Position numbers and translations under genes: made by a program | In this document: positions 25,169-32,670 of the stretch, in pieces | Layout of the letters: the number at the start of each line of letters is the position of its first letter | Position numbering within the stretch: position 1 is the first letter of the stretch | Origin: an uncultured Mycoplasmatota bacterium | GTDB lineage: Bacteria > Bacillota_I > Bacilli_A > RF39 > UBA660 | NCBI GenBank assembly: GCA_900549625.1 | Contig: URPE01000001.1 | Coordinates: 62,001 to 126,000, forward strand | Direction: 5' to 3' | Length of the DNA stretch: 64,000 nt | The notes under the pieces: model-generated | What the model was told of the DNA's origin: nothing | Database searches by the model: none | The model's input: only the letters and a program-made list of their open reading frames with translations

Positions 25169-25219
25169 CAAACAAATGTTTCTTTATTTCTTGACACGAA
25201 CAAATGTATTTGATAAACT
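25169..25219. promoter_or_regulatory. Divergent lexA / microprotein promoter with two LexA-like boxes
   Basis: Box A CAAACAAATGTTTC (25169-25182) and box B CGAACAAATGTATT (25197-25210) resemble the Firmicute SOS box CGAAC-N4-GTTCG. Box A is near-palindromic and box B has one perfect half-site. On the plus strand TTGACA (25191-25196) and TAAACT (25214-25219) are 17 bases apart, with box B filling the spacer. On the minus strand TTGACA (25171-25166) overlaps box A. LexA binding should block both promoters. Confidence 0.7.
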
Positions 25220-25248
25220 TTATTTACAAAAGAAATGGAGTGAGTGTT

Positions 25249-25350
25249 ATGGAAAATTTTTTAAAGAAATATGGAGTTATAATTGTTTTTTATCTTGTTA
25301 TTATATGTGGCATAATATTACTTAATGAAAGGTGTAGATTACTTGCATAG
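25249..25350 (+). CDS. 33-residue SOS-controlled membrane microprotein
   Basis: ATG at 25249 behind AATGGAGTGAG, with TAG at 25348. The peptide starts MENFLKKYG, continues as one hydrophobic helix (about residues 9-26), and ends NERCRLLA with positive charges. It is divergent from lexA, with a LexA-like box in its promoter. In Bacillus and Listeria this spot holds yneA, and in staphylococci sosA: both are SOS-induced, single-helix cell-division inhibitors. This peptide has the helix but no LysM domain and is far shorter. A role as division checkpoint or membrane toxin is inference from position, topology and operator. Confidence 0.7.
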   Translation: MENFLKKYGVIIVFYLVIICGIILLNERCRLLA

Positions 25351-25407
25351 TGATTTACTAATTAATTAATTTCTGCTATAATACTTTAAGAATAGAGAGG
25401 GTGTATT

Positions 25408-27387
25408 ATGAATCAAAGTGATATAAAAGCAATCAATGAATTAAAAATTTTAAGTATAGATATGATTAATGGAGCTAAAAGTGGTAATCCTGGTATAGTT
25501 TTGGATATGGCACCAGTAATGTATACGCTTTTTGCAAGAGTTTTAAATGTTTATCCTAAAAATCCAACTTTTTTTAATCGGGATAGAGTAGTGTTATCAT
25601 CAGCCCATATAAGTCCCTTATATTATAGTGCCTTACATATGGCAGGCTTTAACATTTCTAAAAGTGATTTAGAACATTTTCGAAGACTTGGATCTAATAC
25701 ACCTGGGTTACCTGAATTAAATAATCCTTTAGGAGTTGATGCAAGCACTGGTTTTGCTGGTGATGGGATTGGTATATCTGTAGGTATTTGTATGGCTAGA
25801 AGATACTTAGCCAATATGATTTTAAATGAAGATAAAAAATTGAATTTGTTAGATTTTACAACATATTGTTTTTTAAGTGATGCTGATATTATGAGCGGTA
25901 GTGCTGATGAAGCATTTAGCTTTGCCATTGCCCAGAACTTAAATAATTTAGTATTTTTATATGATGCAAATAACATGAATGGTGAAGGGCCTTTAGATGA
26001 TGTCTTACCTGGTGGTATTGAGAAAAAATTTATGGCCATGGGCTTTTATGTTGATAGTTTAAAAAATACGGAAAACGTAAAAGAAATAGCAAGAGCTATC
26101 GAAGCTGGCAAAAATTCTGGTAAGCCAGCCATAATAATTTTTAAAAATGTTATTGGTAAAGATTCCTTTAATATGGGGAAAAATATTGTCCATTCTGGAC
26201 CGCTTTCTATGGATGATACAGCTAATTTAAGAAGAAAATATAACCTGTTTTTACCACCATTTGAAATATCTAAAGATAGTATGATCCTTTTGGGTAATCA
26301 GATTGAACAAAGAACTAATAAGATATTAAAGAAATGGAATGATTTATATAGCAGGGCTAAAAATATTAATTCGGATAGTTTAAATAGTATTCTTACTTTG
26401 CTAGAAACTGGTAATAGTAATATTTCTTTTATTGCCTCTAATTATAAAATTAATGATGGCTATAGGGAGTCCCTAATAGATTCTAATTATAAAGTCTTAA
26501 ATTTAATAAATCCTAAAAGTCCTTTCTTTTTAGGGAGTAGTGCTAGTGAATATGTAACATCTAAAACCATGTTAGGTGGGGAAAACTATCAAAGTAGTAA
26601 AAATCCTTTAGAAAAAAACATTCGCTTTGGGACAAGAGAAAGAGCAATGGCTCATATTTTAAATGGTATGTCTTTAATGGGCTTGCGTGTTTTTGGTAGT
26701 ACCAAGTTGTGTTTTTTAAATGAATGTTTGTCTGGCCTTAAAATGAGCTCTATGATGGGGTTACCAGTCACTTATATTTTTACTCACGATAGCCTATACT
26801 TTAGTGAGGAGGGACCTGCTAGAATTCCTAATAATGAACTTACTATTTTAAGAACAATACCTAATATGATAACTTATAGACCAGCAGATATTTATGAACT
26901 TATGGGGTGTTATGAAAATATTTTAAATAAAAGTGTTCCATCTTCTTTAGTTATCACCCGTAATAGTGTGCCAAAGTTACCTGGTTCAAATTATGCTGGT
27001 GTTTCTAATGGGGGATATATAATCAAAAAAGAAGTTAGTAAACTTGATGGTATAATTGTCTCTTCAGGAAGTGAAGTTGTAAGTAGTATGCAAATCGCTT
27101 ATGATTTATACCAAAAAGGCTTAGATATAAGAGTTGTTTCAATGCCATCCTTAAACATATTCTTAAATATGGATAAAGCTTATCAAGAAACAGTTCTACC
27201 TTCTTCTGTTAAAACAATTGTAATTGAAGCTTCAAGTGGTCTTATTTGGAATAGAATAGCTTCCTCACCAGATATGATATTAAGTATTGATGACTTTGCT
27301 TATGGAGGAGTTCCTATTGAAGTTCTTAGCAAAATGGAATTTGATTATGATTCTTTAAAATTAAAAGTAGAATCTTTACTGAATTAG
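25408..27387 (+). CDS. Transketolase paralogue with altered catalytic and cofactor residues
   Basis: 659 residues, full transketolase length, ATG behind AGAGAGGGTG. The three-domain order is intact, but key residues differ: SGHPG is SGNPG (N27), TPGHPE is TPGLPE (L101), GPLGQG is GFAGDG (115-120), the thiamine diphosphate GDG is SDA (157-159), and GPTHQP is GPARIP. The histidine in SSAHIS (H67), the Glu of the REH motif (here RER) and THDS remain. Canonical transketolase moves two-carbon units in the pentose phosphate pathway using thiamine diphosphate and a divalent metal. This copy is unlikely to bind the cofactor normally. It occupies the tkt position of the lexA-tkt-sirA order, so it is the syntenic gene and not a stray copy. 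Confidence 0.85.
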   Translation: MNQSDIKAINELKILSIDMINGAKSGNPGIVLDMAPVMYTLFARVLNVYPKNPTFFNRDRVVLSSAHISPLYYSALHMAGFNISKSDLEHFRRLGSNTPGLPELNNPLGVDASTGFAGDGIGISVGICMARRYLANMILNEDKKLNLLDFTTYCFLSDADIMSGSADEAFSFAIAQNLNNLVFLYDANNMNGEGPLDDVLPGGIEKKFMAMGFYVDSLKNTENVKEIARAIEAGKNSGKPAIIIFKNVIGKDSFNMGKNIVHSGPLSMDDTANLRRKYNLFLPPFEISKDSMILLGNQIEQRTNKILKKWNDLYSRAKNINSDSLNSILTLLETGNSNISFIASNYKINDGYRESLIDSNYKVLNLINPKSPFFLGSSASEYVTSKTMLGGENYQSSKNPLEKNIRFGTRERAMAHILNGMSLMGLRVFGSTKLCFLNECLSGLKMSSMMGLPVTYIFTHDSLYFSEEGPARIPNNELTILRTIPNMITYRPADIYELMGCYENILNKSVPSSLVITRNSVPKLPGSNYAGVSNGGYIIKKEVSKLDGIIVSSGSEVVSSMQIAYDLYQKGLDIRVVSMPSLNIFLNMDKAYQETVLPSSVKTIVIEASSGLIWNRIASSPDMILSIDDFAYGGVPIEVLSKMEFDYDSLKLKVESLLN

Positions 27388-27443
27388 TCTTTATTCGACA
27401 AAATATACGGATATAATTTGTTACTCTATAGACGGGTGATTAT

Positions 27444-27875
27444 ATGCGTATTTTTTATATTTTTCAAATTAATCCAAGCTTAGAAAAAATCATGAAAGAA
27501 AATCCTTACGATTTATTTCATACATTAGAAACAGTTTACTATCGTACTTGTGAAGATAAGGAACTTGCTTATTTGTTTTTACATCAATTAATAACACCAA
27601 TTAAAATAAAAGAACTTGATATTGCTTTATTTAAAGAATTTAGAGAGTGTTATTTTTATACAAAATATCGTAACACGCATAGTATGCATGACGTTTATCG
27701 CAAAGAAAATACCAAGCTTTCACTTTATAAAACATACATCAAACTTGAAACAGATGCTTTAAAACCAAGATTTTTAGAAGAATTACAAAAAAATCACAGT
27801 TTCTTTGTCTGTGATTTTGAGAATATGGATTATTTTTGGCTTGATAGTTTATCATTTAGTCCTGTTTATATATAG
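27444..27875 (+). CDS. sirA: SirA-like sporulation inhibitor of replication
   Basis: 143 residues, ATG behind GACGGGTGATT. The opening MRIFYIFQINPSLEKIM and the aromatic-rich body resemble SirA (YneE), which in Bacillus binds DnaA and stops new rounds of replication at the start of sporulation. It lies directly after the transketolase gene, exactly as sirA does in Bacillus. No membrane helix. Sequence similarity is judged by eye and is modest, so synteny carries much of the weight. The end overlaps convergent tmcAL by 20 bp. Confidence 0.6.
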   Translation: MRIFYIFQINPSLEKIMKENPYDLFHTLETVYYRTCEDKELAYLFLHQLITPIKIKELDIALFKEFRECYFYTKYRNTHSMHDVYRKENTKLSLYKTYIKLETDALKPRFLEELQKNHSFFVCDFENMDYFWLDSLSFSPVYI

Positions 27876-28947
27876 GTTTATTACGTATTTCAAAGGCATA
27901 TGTATTAGCGTTAGTTAACATATCGTATATCAAGGACGCTAGTAACTCGGTTTTATAAATAGTTGAGTTATAATCTACTTTAGTTGGTAATAAAAAATTA
28001 TCTTTATTCTCTCTTAAGAACGAAGCCCCATTCTTATTAAAGCCTAATATATGAATATATGTTAATTCTACTTGGCCTTTTTTAACTTCTAAGAGTAGGT
28101 GTATTAACATTCTTCGTAAACGGTTATAAGTATATCGTTTGCTTTTTAAGTTTTCGATTAATTCGTTGTAACTATGAGAACACTTAATTACTTTTTTTAA
28201 TTTGTGGTCTAACCCTTCCGTAATACCTTTATACTCATTTAAATTATCACTTGTTAATATTTTATAGTAAAGGAGTTGAAATAAGAGAGTGTCATTAACT
28301 TCTAATATACTTTCTAAAGAAGGGGCTGGCAAGTATTTTTCTAACGGTTTATTAAGTCTCTTTTTTTCTAAGATATTAGAAGCACTTATAATTTTTTCTG
28401 TGCTATTTATGTCGTGGTAAGAACTTGTTCTTTTAATAAGAACAGGAGTTATTGGATAGTTATATTTTAATATATTTTTAATATAACTTATACCTAGTAA
28501 GTCATTAGGTAAAACTTTTTCGATACCAAGTGATTCGGCAAGTCTCTTAGGATAAGAATCCTTACTAGTATTGTCAAGGATATAATCGTTATTTAATTCT
28601 TTTTTAGCAATGGTTGTAAGTCTTTCTAAATCTGTATTTTCACTACCAAAAATAAGTTTGTTAACACCAAGGGCATTTAATAATTTTAAGGCTGCATATG
28701 CAAAAAAGTCCCCAGATTGTGTTCCAAAGTATATGGGTAGCTCAATAACTAAATCAACGCCATAAGAAAGAGCAAGTTTTGTTTTATCTTCCTTAGTTAG
28801 GGAACTAACAAGACCTCGCTGTGTAAAAAGGCCATTAATAGCAAGAATGATTAGGGAGTCTGGATATGATTCCTTACATTTATTTATATGATAAATATGT
28901 CCGTTGTGAAAAGGATTGTATTCACAAATAATACCAACTATATTCAT
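27856..28947 (-). CDS. tmcAL: TmcAL, tRNA-Met cytidine acetate ligase (YlbM)
   Basis: 363 residues on the minus strand, with AGGTGAC upstream of the ATG. The N-terminus MNIVGIICEYNPFHNGHIYHI is the nucleotidyltransferase HxGH motif of the family, followed by FTQRGLVSS. TmcAL makes N4-acetylcytidine at the wobble position of elongator tRNA-Met using acetate and ATP. It is divergent from yceD-rpmF, the arrangement found in many Bacilli (ylbM-ylbN-rpmF). Length is slightly short but complete. Confidence 0.9.
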   Translation of the reverse strand: MNIVGIICEYNPFHNGHIYHINKCKESYPDSLIILAINGLFTQRGLVSSLTKEDKTKLALSYGVDLVIELPIYFGTQSGDFFAYAALKLLNALGVNKLIFGSENTDLERLTTIAKKELNNDYILDNTSKDSYPKRLAESLGIEKVLPNDLLGISYIKNILKYNYPITPVLIKRTSSYHDINSTEKIISASNILEKKRLNKPLEKYLPAPSLESILEVNDTLLFQLLYYKILTSDNLNEYKGITEGLDHKLKKVIKCSHSYNELIENLKSKRYTYNRLRRMLIHLLLEVKKGQVELTYIHILGFNKNGASFLRENKDNFLLPTKVDYNSTIYKTELLASLIYDMLTNANTYAFEIRNKPIYKQD

Positions 28948-29038
28948 AGGTCACCTCATGCGTTTAGTTTAGCATAAAACTTAAAAATAGACTAGCCAAA
29001 ATATTAAAAATAATGTACAATAATGCTAGGTGGTTTTG

Positions 29039-29527
29039 ATGAATATAGATTTAACCAAAGTTGTTATTCGAAAGTGTTCCTACAAAGGAAAAGTAGAAAT
29101 TCCTGTGGATTGGTTTAAAACAACGCCAATAATAGAGGCTGATAAATTAGACTTAGAATTTACTATTGACTTAGATGCCAATCAAGACTTTGTTTTAGAT
29201 TTACACTCTAATGGTAATCTTTACTTAGAAGATGCCCGGAGTTTAAATAAAGTTAAATATCCTATTTCAATTAGTCTGCAAGAAAAAATTAATGAAGAAA
29301 GTGAACTATTAGGAAAATTTTTAAGAAATTCACAAAATACACTTGATATTCTAGCCGTTTTATGGGAGAATATTGTACTGGAAATCCCAATTAGTTATAC
29401 CGTTTGTGACGAACTAGAATTGCCTAGTGAGCGTGTTGGTTGGGATATGGCTCATGAAGAGAGTAAAGAACAAATCGATCCAAGGATGGCACCTTTACTT
29501 GATTTGCTAAAAAAAGAAAAGGAGTGA
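29039..29527 (+). CDS. YceD/DUF177 family protein
   Basis: 162 residues. The ATG at 29039 is preferred over GTG at 29030, which overlaps the AGGTGG ribosome site. The protein is acidic, with the C-terminal 'D.lELP....VGWDMAHEESKEQIDPRMAPLLDLL' block typical of DUF177 proteins. These lie next to rpmF in most bacteria and are linked to 23S rRNA and ribosome biogenesis. The gene ends four bases before the rpmF start and surely shares its transcript. Confidence 0.85.
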   Translation: MNIDLTKVVIRKCSYKGKVEIPVDWFKTTPIIEADKLDLEFTIDLDANQDFVLDLHSNGNLYLEDARSLNKVKYPISISLQEKINEESELLGKFLRNSQNTLDILAVLWENIVLEIPISYTVCDELELPSERVGWDMAHEESKEQIDPRMAPLLDLLKKEKE

Positions 29528-29531
29528 GATT

Positions 29532-29744
29532 ATGAGACTTAATCTTCAATTATTTGCTGTTCCATTTAGAAGAACAAGTAAAACAAAAAAAAGAATGCGT
29601 CGTACACATTTAAAAAAAGAAGTAGGGGCTATTAGTGTTTGTCCTAAATGTGGTGAAGCCCTAAGACCTCATCGTGCATGTGCAAAATGTGGTTTCTATA
29701 AAAACGAAGATGTCCTTCACTTAAAAAAAGAAGAAGAAAATTAG
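29532..29744 (+). CDS. rpmF: Ribosomal protein L32 with an L27-type cleavable N-terminal extension
   Basis: 70 residues. The only start with a ribosome site (AAAAGGAGTGAG) is ATG 29532, giving MRLNLQLFAVPFRRTSKTKK. The L32 body begins at AVPFRRTS and has the zinc motif CPKCG...CAKCG. Canonical L32 starts MAVPFRRTS, but here the Met is replaced by MRLNLQLF. That is nearly the N-terminal extension of Firmicute L27 (M-L-x-L-N-L-Q-F-F-A), which the protease Prp cuts between Phe and Ala. Cutting here after F8 would leave AVPFRRTS, the normal mature L32 start. Processing by Prp is inference, but the match is precise. Confidence 0.93.
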   Translation: MRLNLQLFAVPFRRTSKTKKRMRRTHLKKEVGAISVCPKCGEALRPHRACAKCGFYKNEDVLHLKKEEEN

Positions 29745-29793
29745 TAGAAAATATTGAAATTATAAAGCAAATGTATTATAATTTCTTTGTAAC

Positions 29794-29870
29794 GTCCTGG
29801 TAGCTCAGCTGGATAGAGCAATCGCCTTCTAAGCGATCGGTCGTGAGTTCGAATCTCGCCCAGGACACCA
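29794..29870 (+). tRNA. tRNA-Arg (anticodon TCT)
   Basis: The acceptor stem GTCCTGG pairs with CCAGGAC. The D-arm is GCTC...GAGC, the anticodon stem ATCGC/GCGAT carries loop CTTCTAA with anticodon TCT, and the T-arm contains GTTCGAAT. The discriminator A is followed by an encoded CCA. It reads AGA codons, the dominant Arg codon class in this AT-rich genome together with CGT. Confidence 0.97.
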
Positions 29871-29880
29871 CTTATGTATT

Positions 29881-29908
29881 AAAATCCCTTTATTTAAGGG
29901 ATTTTTTT
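29881..29908 (+). terminator. Terminator after tRNA-Arg
   Basis: AAATCCCTT and AAGGGATTT form a perfect stem around TATTT, followed by T residues. Confidence 0.85.
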
Positions 29909-29948
29909 ATATTACTTTTTCAATTGCATTAAAATTTAGTAATATTTA

Positions 29949-30857
29949 TTATGTTTCCTTTATAACAACATTACTAACATCTAAAGAATCTTTAATACTC
30001 ATCACAATTGCATAGTTTACTTGTTCTTTTAAATCATCACTTGTTAATCCTTCATATAATTCATCATTAAAGTTAAGTGTCAAAGTATCGCCATCTAACT
30101 TAGAATCTGATATAGTAGTTGATGCATTTAAATAGCTCATTAGATTAGTGTTTATTTGGGGTCTTGATTTTAATCTTTCAATTACTATTTCTAACTTATC
30201 TTTATTAGTATTATTTAAAAGCGTAACAGGTACATAATAGTTAAATCCATCTTCATTTGCCATGTAGTAAACTGTAGTTTTTATAGTGTTTTTAAAGTCA
30301 GTTAAATTAGAAATTTCATTAATACCTAGTTTTCTCGTTAAAACATTTGGTAACTTATTACTAGTATTTGGATAACTTTTTAATAAATCACCCTCAACAT
30401 AAATTAAGACACCATCTACATTATCTAGCTCTGTTAAAGTATACACTATAGAACTTATTAAATTCTTACTATTAGAATTAGGAATATTTAAAAACTCTTT
30501 ACTAAAATTTACTTTCAATATTTCATTTTCAAGACTTATACCAATAATCTTTGTCTCTTTAGGAATAATAGGCTTAAAAATTGCTGGTAAATACTCACTT
30601 TCTAAAGAACCAATAGTTAACATGTTTAAAAGTTCTTGTATTTTTTTTTCATCATCGGTTTCTTTAGTAGTGGTAGTCATCCTAACTACTAAATCATCTT
30701 TATTTAATACATAAATAGCTCTAGGTGGTGCATTTGTATAAGAAATAGATATATCCTTAATTTTTTCTTCTGTTTTAGGAAATGAGATAGTAATAATAAA
30801 AACTAATAATGAAAATGTAGTAATAATTAACTTTCTCTTAGCACAGTTTTTTAACAC
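29949..30857 (-). CDS. GerM-like membrane protein with GerMN domains
   Basis: 302 residues. GTG at 30857 is chosen because TTAGGTG sits six bases upstream. The upstream GTG at 30866 overlaps that site. One N-terminal membrane helix (about residues 10-28) is followed by two similar domains of about 120 residues with the pattern 'v..al..L.....g..l......ltdVk..g..l.vnfs..f', typical of GerMN. GerM in Bacillus is needed for sporulation and germination and sits in the mother cell-forespore channel layer. Its neighbours are gerE and spoIIIAH, so the gene is set in a sporulation cluster. Confidence 0.75.
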   Translation of the reverse strand: MLKNCAKRKLIITTFSLLVFIITISFPKTEEKIKDISISYTNAPPRAIYVLNKDDLVVRMTTTTKETDDEKKIQELLNMLTIGSLESEYLPAIFKPIIPKETKIIGISLENEILKVNFSKEFLNIPNSNSKNLISSIVYTLTELDNVDGVLIYVEGDLLKSYPNTSNKLPNVLTRKLGINEISNLTDFKNTIKTTVYYMANEDGFNYYVPVTLLNNTNKDKLEIVIERLKSRPQINTNLMSYLNASTTISDSKLDGDTLTLNFNDELYEGLTSDDLKEQVNYAIVMSIKDSLDVSNVVIKET

Positions 30858-30883
30858 ACAAATCACCTAATAAAATATATGAA

Positions 30884-30911
30884 GAAAAAAAGAAAGTATG
30901 CTCTATCTTTC
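30884..30911 (-). terminator. Minus-strand terminator after gerE
   Basis: On the minus strand GAAAG and CTTTC pair across ATAGAGCATA and are followed by TTTTTTTC, between gerE and the gerM-like gene. Confidence 0.6.
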
Positions 30912-30912
30912 T

Positions 30913-31119
30913 TTAAAGTTTTATTTCACCTAATCTAATTAATTCAATTACGGCTGAAGCTCTACCACTAACACCAAGTTTTTGCATAGCATTAGAAATA
31001 TGATTTCTAACTGTTTTTTCACTAATACCTAAAGTTTTAGCAATTTTCTTAGTTGAATAGTTTCTTATTAAATAATCAAATATTTCCTTTTCCCGTGGTG
31101 TCAAGATTTTGGTTTTCAT
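30913..31119 (-). CDS. gerE: GerE-type late sporulation regulator
   Basis: 68 residues, just a LuxR-type helix-turn-helix: LTPREKEIFDYLIRNYSTKKIAKTLGISEKTVRNHISNAMQKLGVSGRASAVIELIRLGEIKL. The ISEKTVRNHISNAMQKLGV core matches Bacillus GerE almost residue for residue, and GerE is likewise a stand-alone HTH of about 74 residues. In Bacillus it controls late coat genes under sigma-K. AGGAGGTAC lies upstream. The short length without a receiver domain, and the neighbours gerM and spoIIIAH, support GerE over other LuxR regulators. Confidence 0.85.
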   Translation of the reverse strand: MKTKILTPREKEIFDYLIRNYSTKKIAKTLGISEKTVRNHISNAMQKLGVSGRASAVIELIRLGEIKL

Positions 31120-31171
31120 TTGTACCTCCTTAGTTACTATAGTATTTTATGAAAAAGGAAATGTTTTGTTC

Positions 31172-31675
31172 TTAACTATTTATAAATTTTACTGTTACAT
31201 AAACTTCTTTTTTAGAATTTTCATTTACGAGTCTTATAACATTGTTAGCTAGAGAATTTGTTTGCTCCTTAGAAACTAGAGTAACACTCACTGTATCATC
31301 TTTAACTTTTACAAAACTATCTAACTTTAATGTTTCTTTAATATTTTTTTCTAACTTTTCTTCTAGTGATCTTGCTTCGCTTATTGATAATAGGCTATTG
31401 TAAGCATTATTTTTTTCATCACTTGTTTTTTTAATATCTAAAAGAATTGATTGATAGTTTTCGGTTTCTTTTAAAACACTTTCATCATCTTCTACTCTTA
31501 ATGATACAAGAATAGAACTTTCTTTTATTTCACTATTAACAGCAGTCGACTCAGTTGAACTATTGCTTTCAATAATTCCTTTTAAACTATTATCACTCAT
31601 TGTAACATAGTAAATTGACAAAACTAAAATCAAACTAAATAAAGTAACAAACCATACACTCTGTTTATTTATCAT
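31172..31675 (-). CDS. spoIIIAH: SpoIIIAH, forespore-engulfment channel protein
   Basis: 167 residues. ATG at 31675 is preceded by GGAGG. The longer frame from 31726 lacks a ribosome site. One N-terminal membrane helix follows MINKQSVWFVTLFSLILVLSIYYV, matching the start of SpoIIIAH. The C-terminal ring-building domain keeps 'SDEKNNAYNSLLSISEARSLEEKLEKNIK' and 'DDTVSVTLVSKEQTNSLANNVIRLVN'. SpoIIIAH sits in the mother-cell membrane and zips to SpoIIQ of the forespore. It normally ends the eight-gene spoIIIA operon, but here it stands alone. Confidence 0.85.
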   Translation of the reverse strand: MINKQSVWFVTLFSLILVLSIYYVTMSDNSLKGIIESNSSTESTAVNSEIKESSILVSLRVEDDESVLKETENYQSILLDIKKTSDEKNNAYNSLLSISEARSLEEKLEKNIKETLKLDSFVKVKDDTVSVTLVSKEQTNSLANNVIRLVNENSKKEVYVTVKFINS

Positions 31676-31776
31676 ACATGCCTCCATCTCTAAAACATTG
31701 TATGTCAGATATTTTAAAAAATACATAAAACAAACATTATATGTTATAATATAGGTTAGTTGAAAGTGGTGAGACT

Positions 31777-32538
31777 ATGTATGAATTAACATTCTTGTTT
31801 GTAAAATTTATCCTTTTTAGTATGGTAGGGTATATATTTGAAACAACTATGTGTGCAATTATTGATAGAAAATGGACTAACAGAGGTTTCTTATGCGGCC
31901 CAATTATTCCCATATATGGCGTTGGTAGTATCATTCTCGTCTTTCTTTTAAATGATTTTAAAGATAATATCTTTCTTTTGTTTTTGTTTGGTATAGTAAT
32001 AACTTCTACAATTGAATATTTAACAGGCTTTACCTTAGAGAAAATATTTCACAATAAATGGTGGGATTATAGTGGTGAAAAATATAATTTAAATGGCTAT
32101 GTATGTTTAAAAAATTCATTATGCTTTGGATTAGGTACACCTATAGTTGTATGTGTTTTAAATCCTTTATTTAACACGTTCTTGCTTGATATAAAAGATC
32201 CTGTTTTATATGGCATAGGTTTTATATTACTAATTATTTTTATTTTTGATGTTAGTTATTCTGTTGTTGTAGCCTATAATCTTCGTAATCGCCTTATAAT
32301 TGTTGAAAAACTAAAGAATGATAAGTTAATGAAAATACCTGGTGTTTTAGAAAAATCTATTAAAAAACGTTTAGGTAAAATTCATAAGTATCCAAAAAGA
32401 CTTTTAAATTCATTTCCTAATCTTTTAAAAAGTAATGAAAAAGAATTTGCTCTCATGAAAAAAATTTCCCTAACAGAAAAGAATAGACGAAAAGAAGCCA
32501 AACAAAAGAAAAAAAATAATAGCAAGAAAACAAAATAG
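31777..32538 (+). CDS. CmpB-type putative ABC transporter membrane protein
   Basis: 253 residues, ATG behind GTGGTGAG. The N-terminal region FILFSMVGYIFETTMCAIIDRKWTNRGFLCGPIIPIYGVGSI is the hallmark of the PF06541-type 'ABC_trans_CmpB' family. About five membrane helices are followed by a basic C-terminal tail of about 60 residues rich in Lys and Arg. The family's function is not established despite the transporter name. It is divergent from spoIIIAH, and a TATAAT-like box sits near 31745 in the shared promoter region. Confidence 0.75.
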   Translation: MYELTFLFVKFILFSMVGYIFETTMCAIIDRKWTNRGFLCGPIIPIYGVGSIILVFLLNDFKDNIFLLFLFGIVITSTIEYLTGFTLEKIFHNKWWDYSGEKYNLNGYVCLKNSLCFGLGTPIVVCVLNPLFNTFLLDIKDPVLYGIGFILLIIFIFDVSYSVVVAYNLRNRLIIVEKLKNDKLMKIPGVLEKSIKKRLGKIHKYPKRLLNSFPNLLKSNEKEFALMKKISLTEKNRRKEAKQKKKNNSKKTK

Positions 32539-32560
32539 ATTTTTACCAAATCTTTTTTTT
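32537..32560 (+). terminator. Terminator after the CmpB-type gene
   Basis: AGATTT and AAATCT pair around TTACC and are followed by seven T residues. Confidence 0.8.
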
Positions 32561-32670
32561 ATGCCATAAAATGTAAACTAGATGTCAAAAATTAAGAAAA
32601 GTTTTATAAATTTTACCGAAAAAAAAGAAAATCAAGAGTTTTGCTTGAATAGTAATAGTAGGTGATGATA

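Noticed and set aside
30913..31119. Response regulator (LuxR/FixJ type)
   Set aside because: The protein is a 68-residue HTH only, without a receiver domain, and its core matches GerE.
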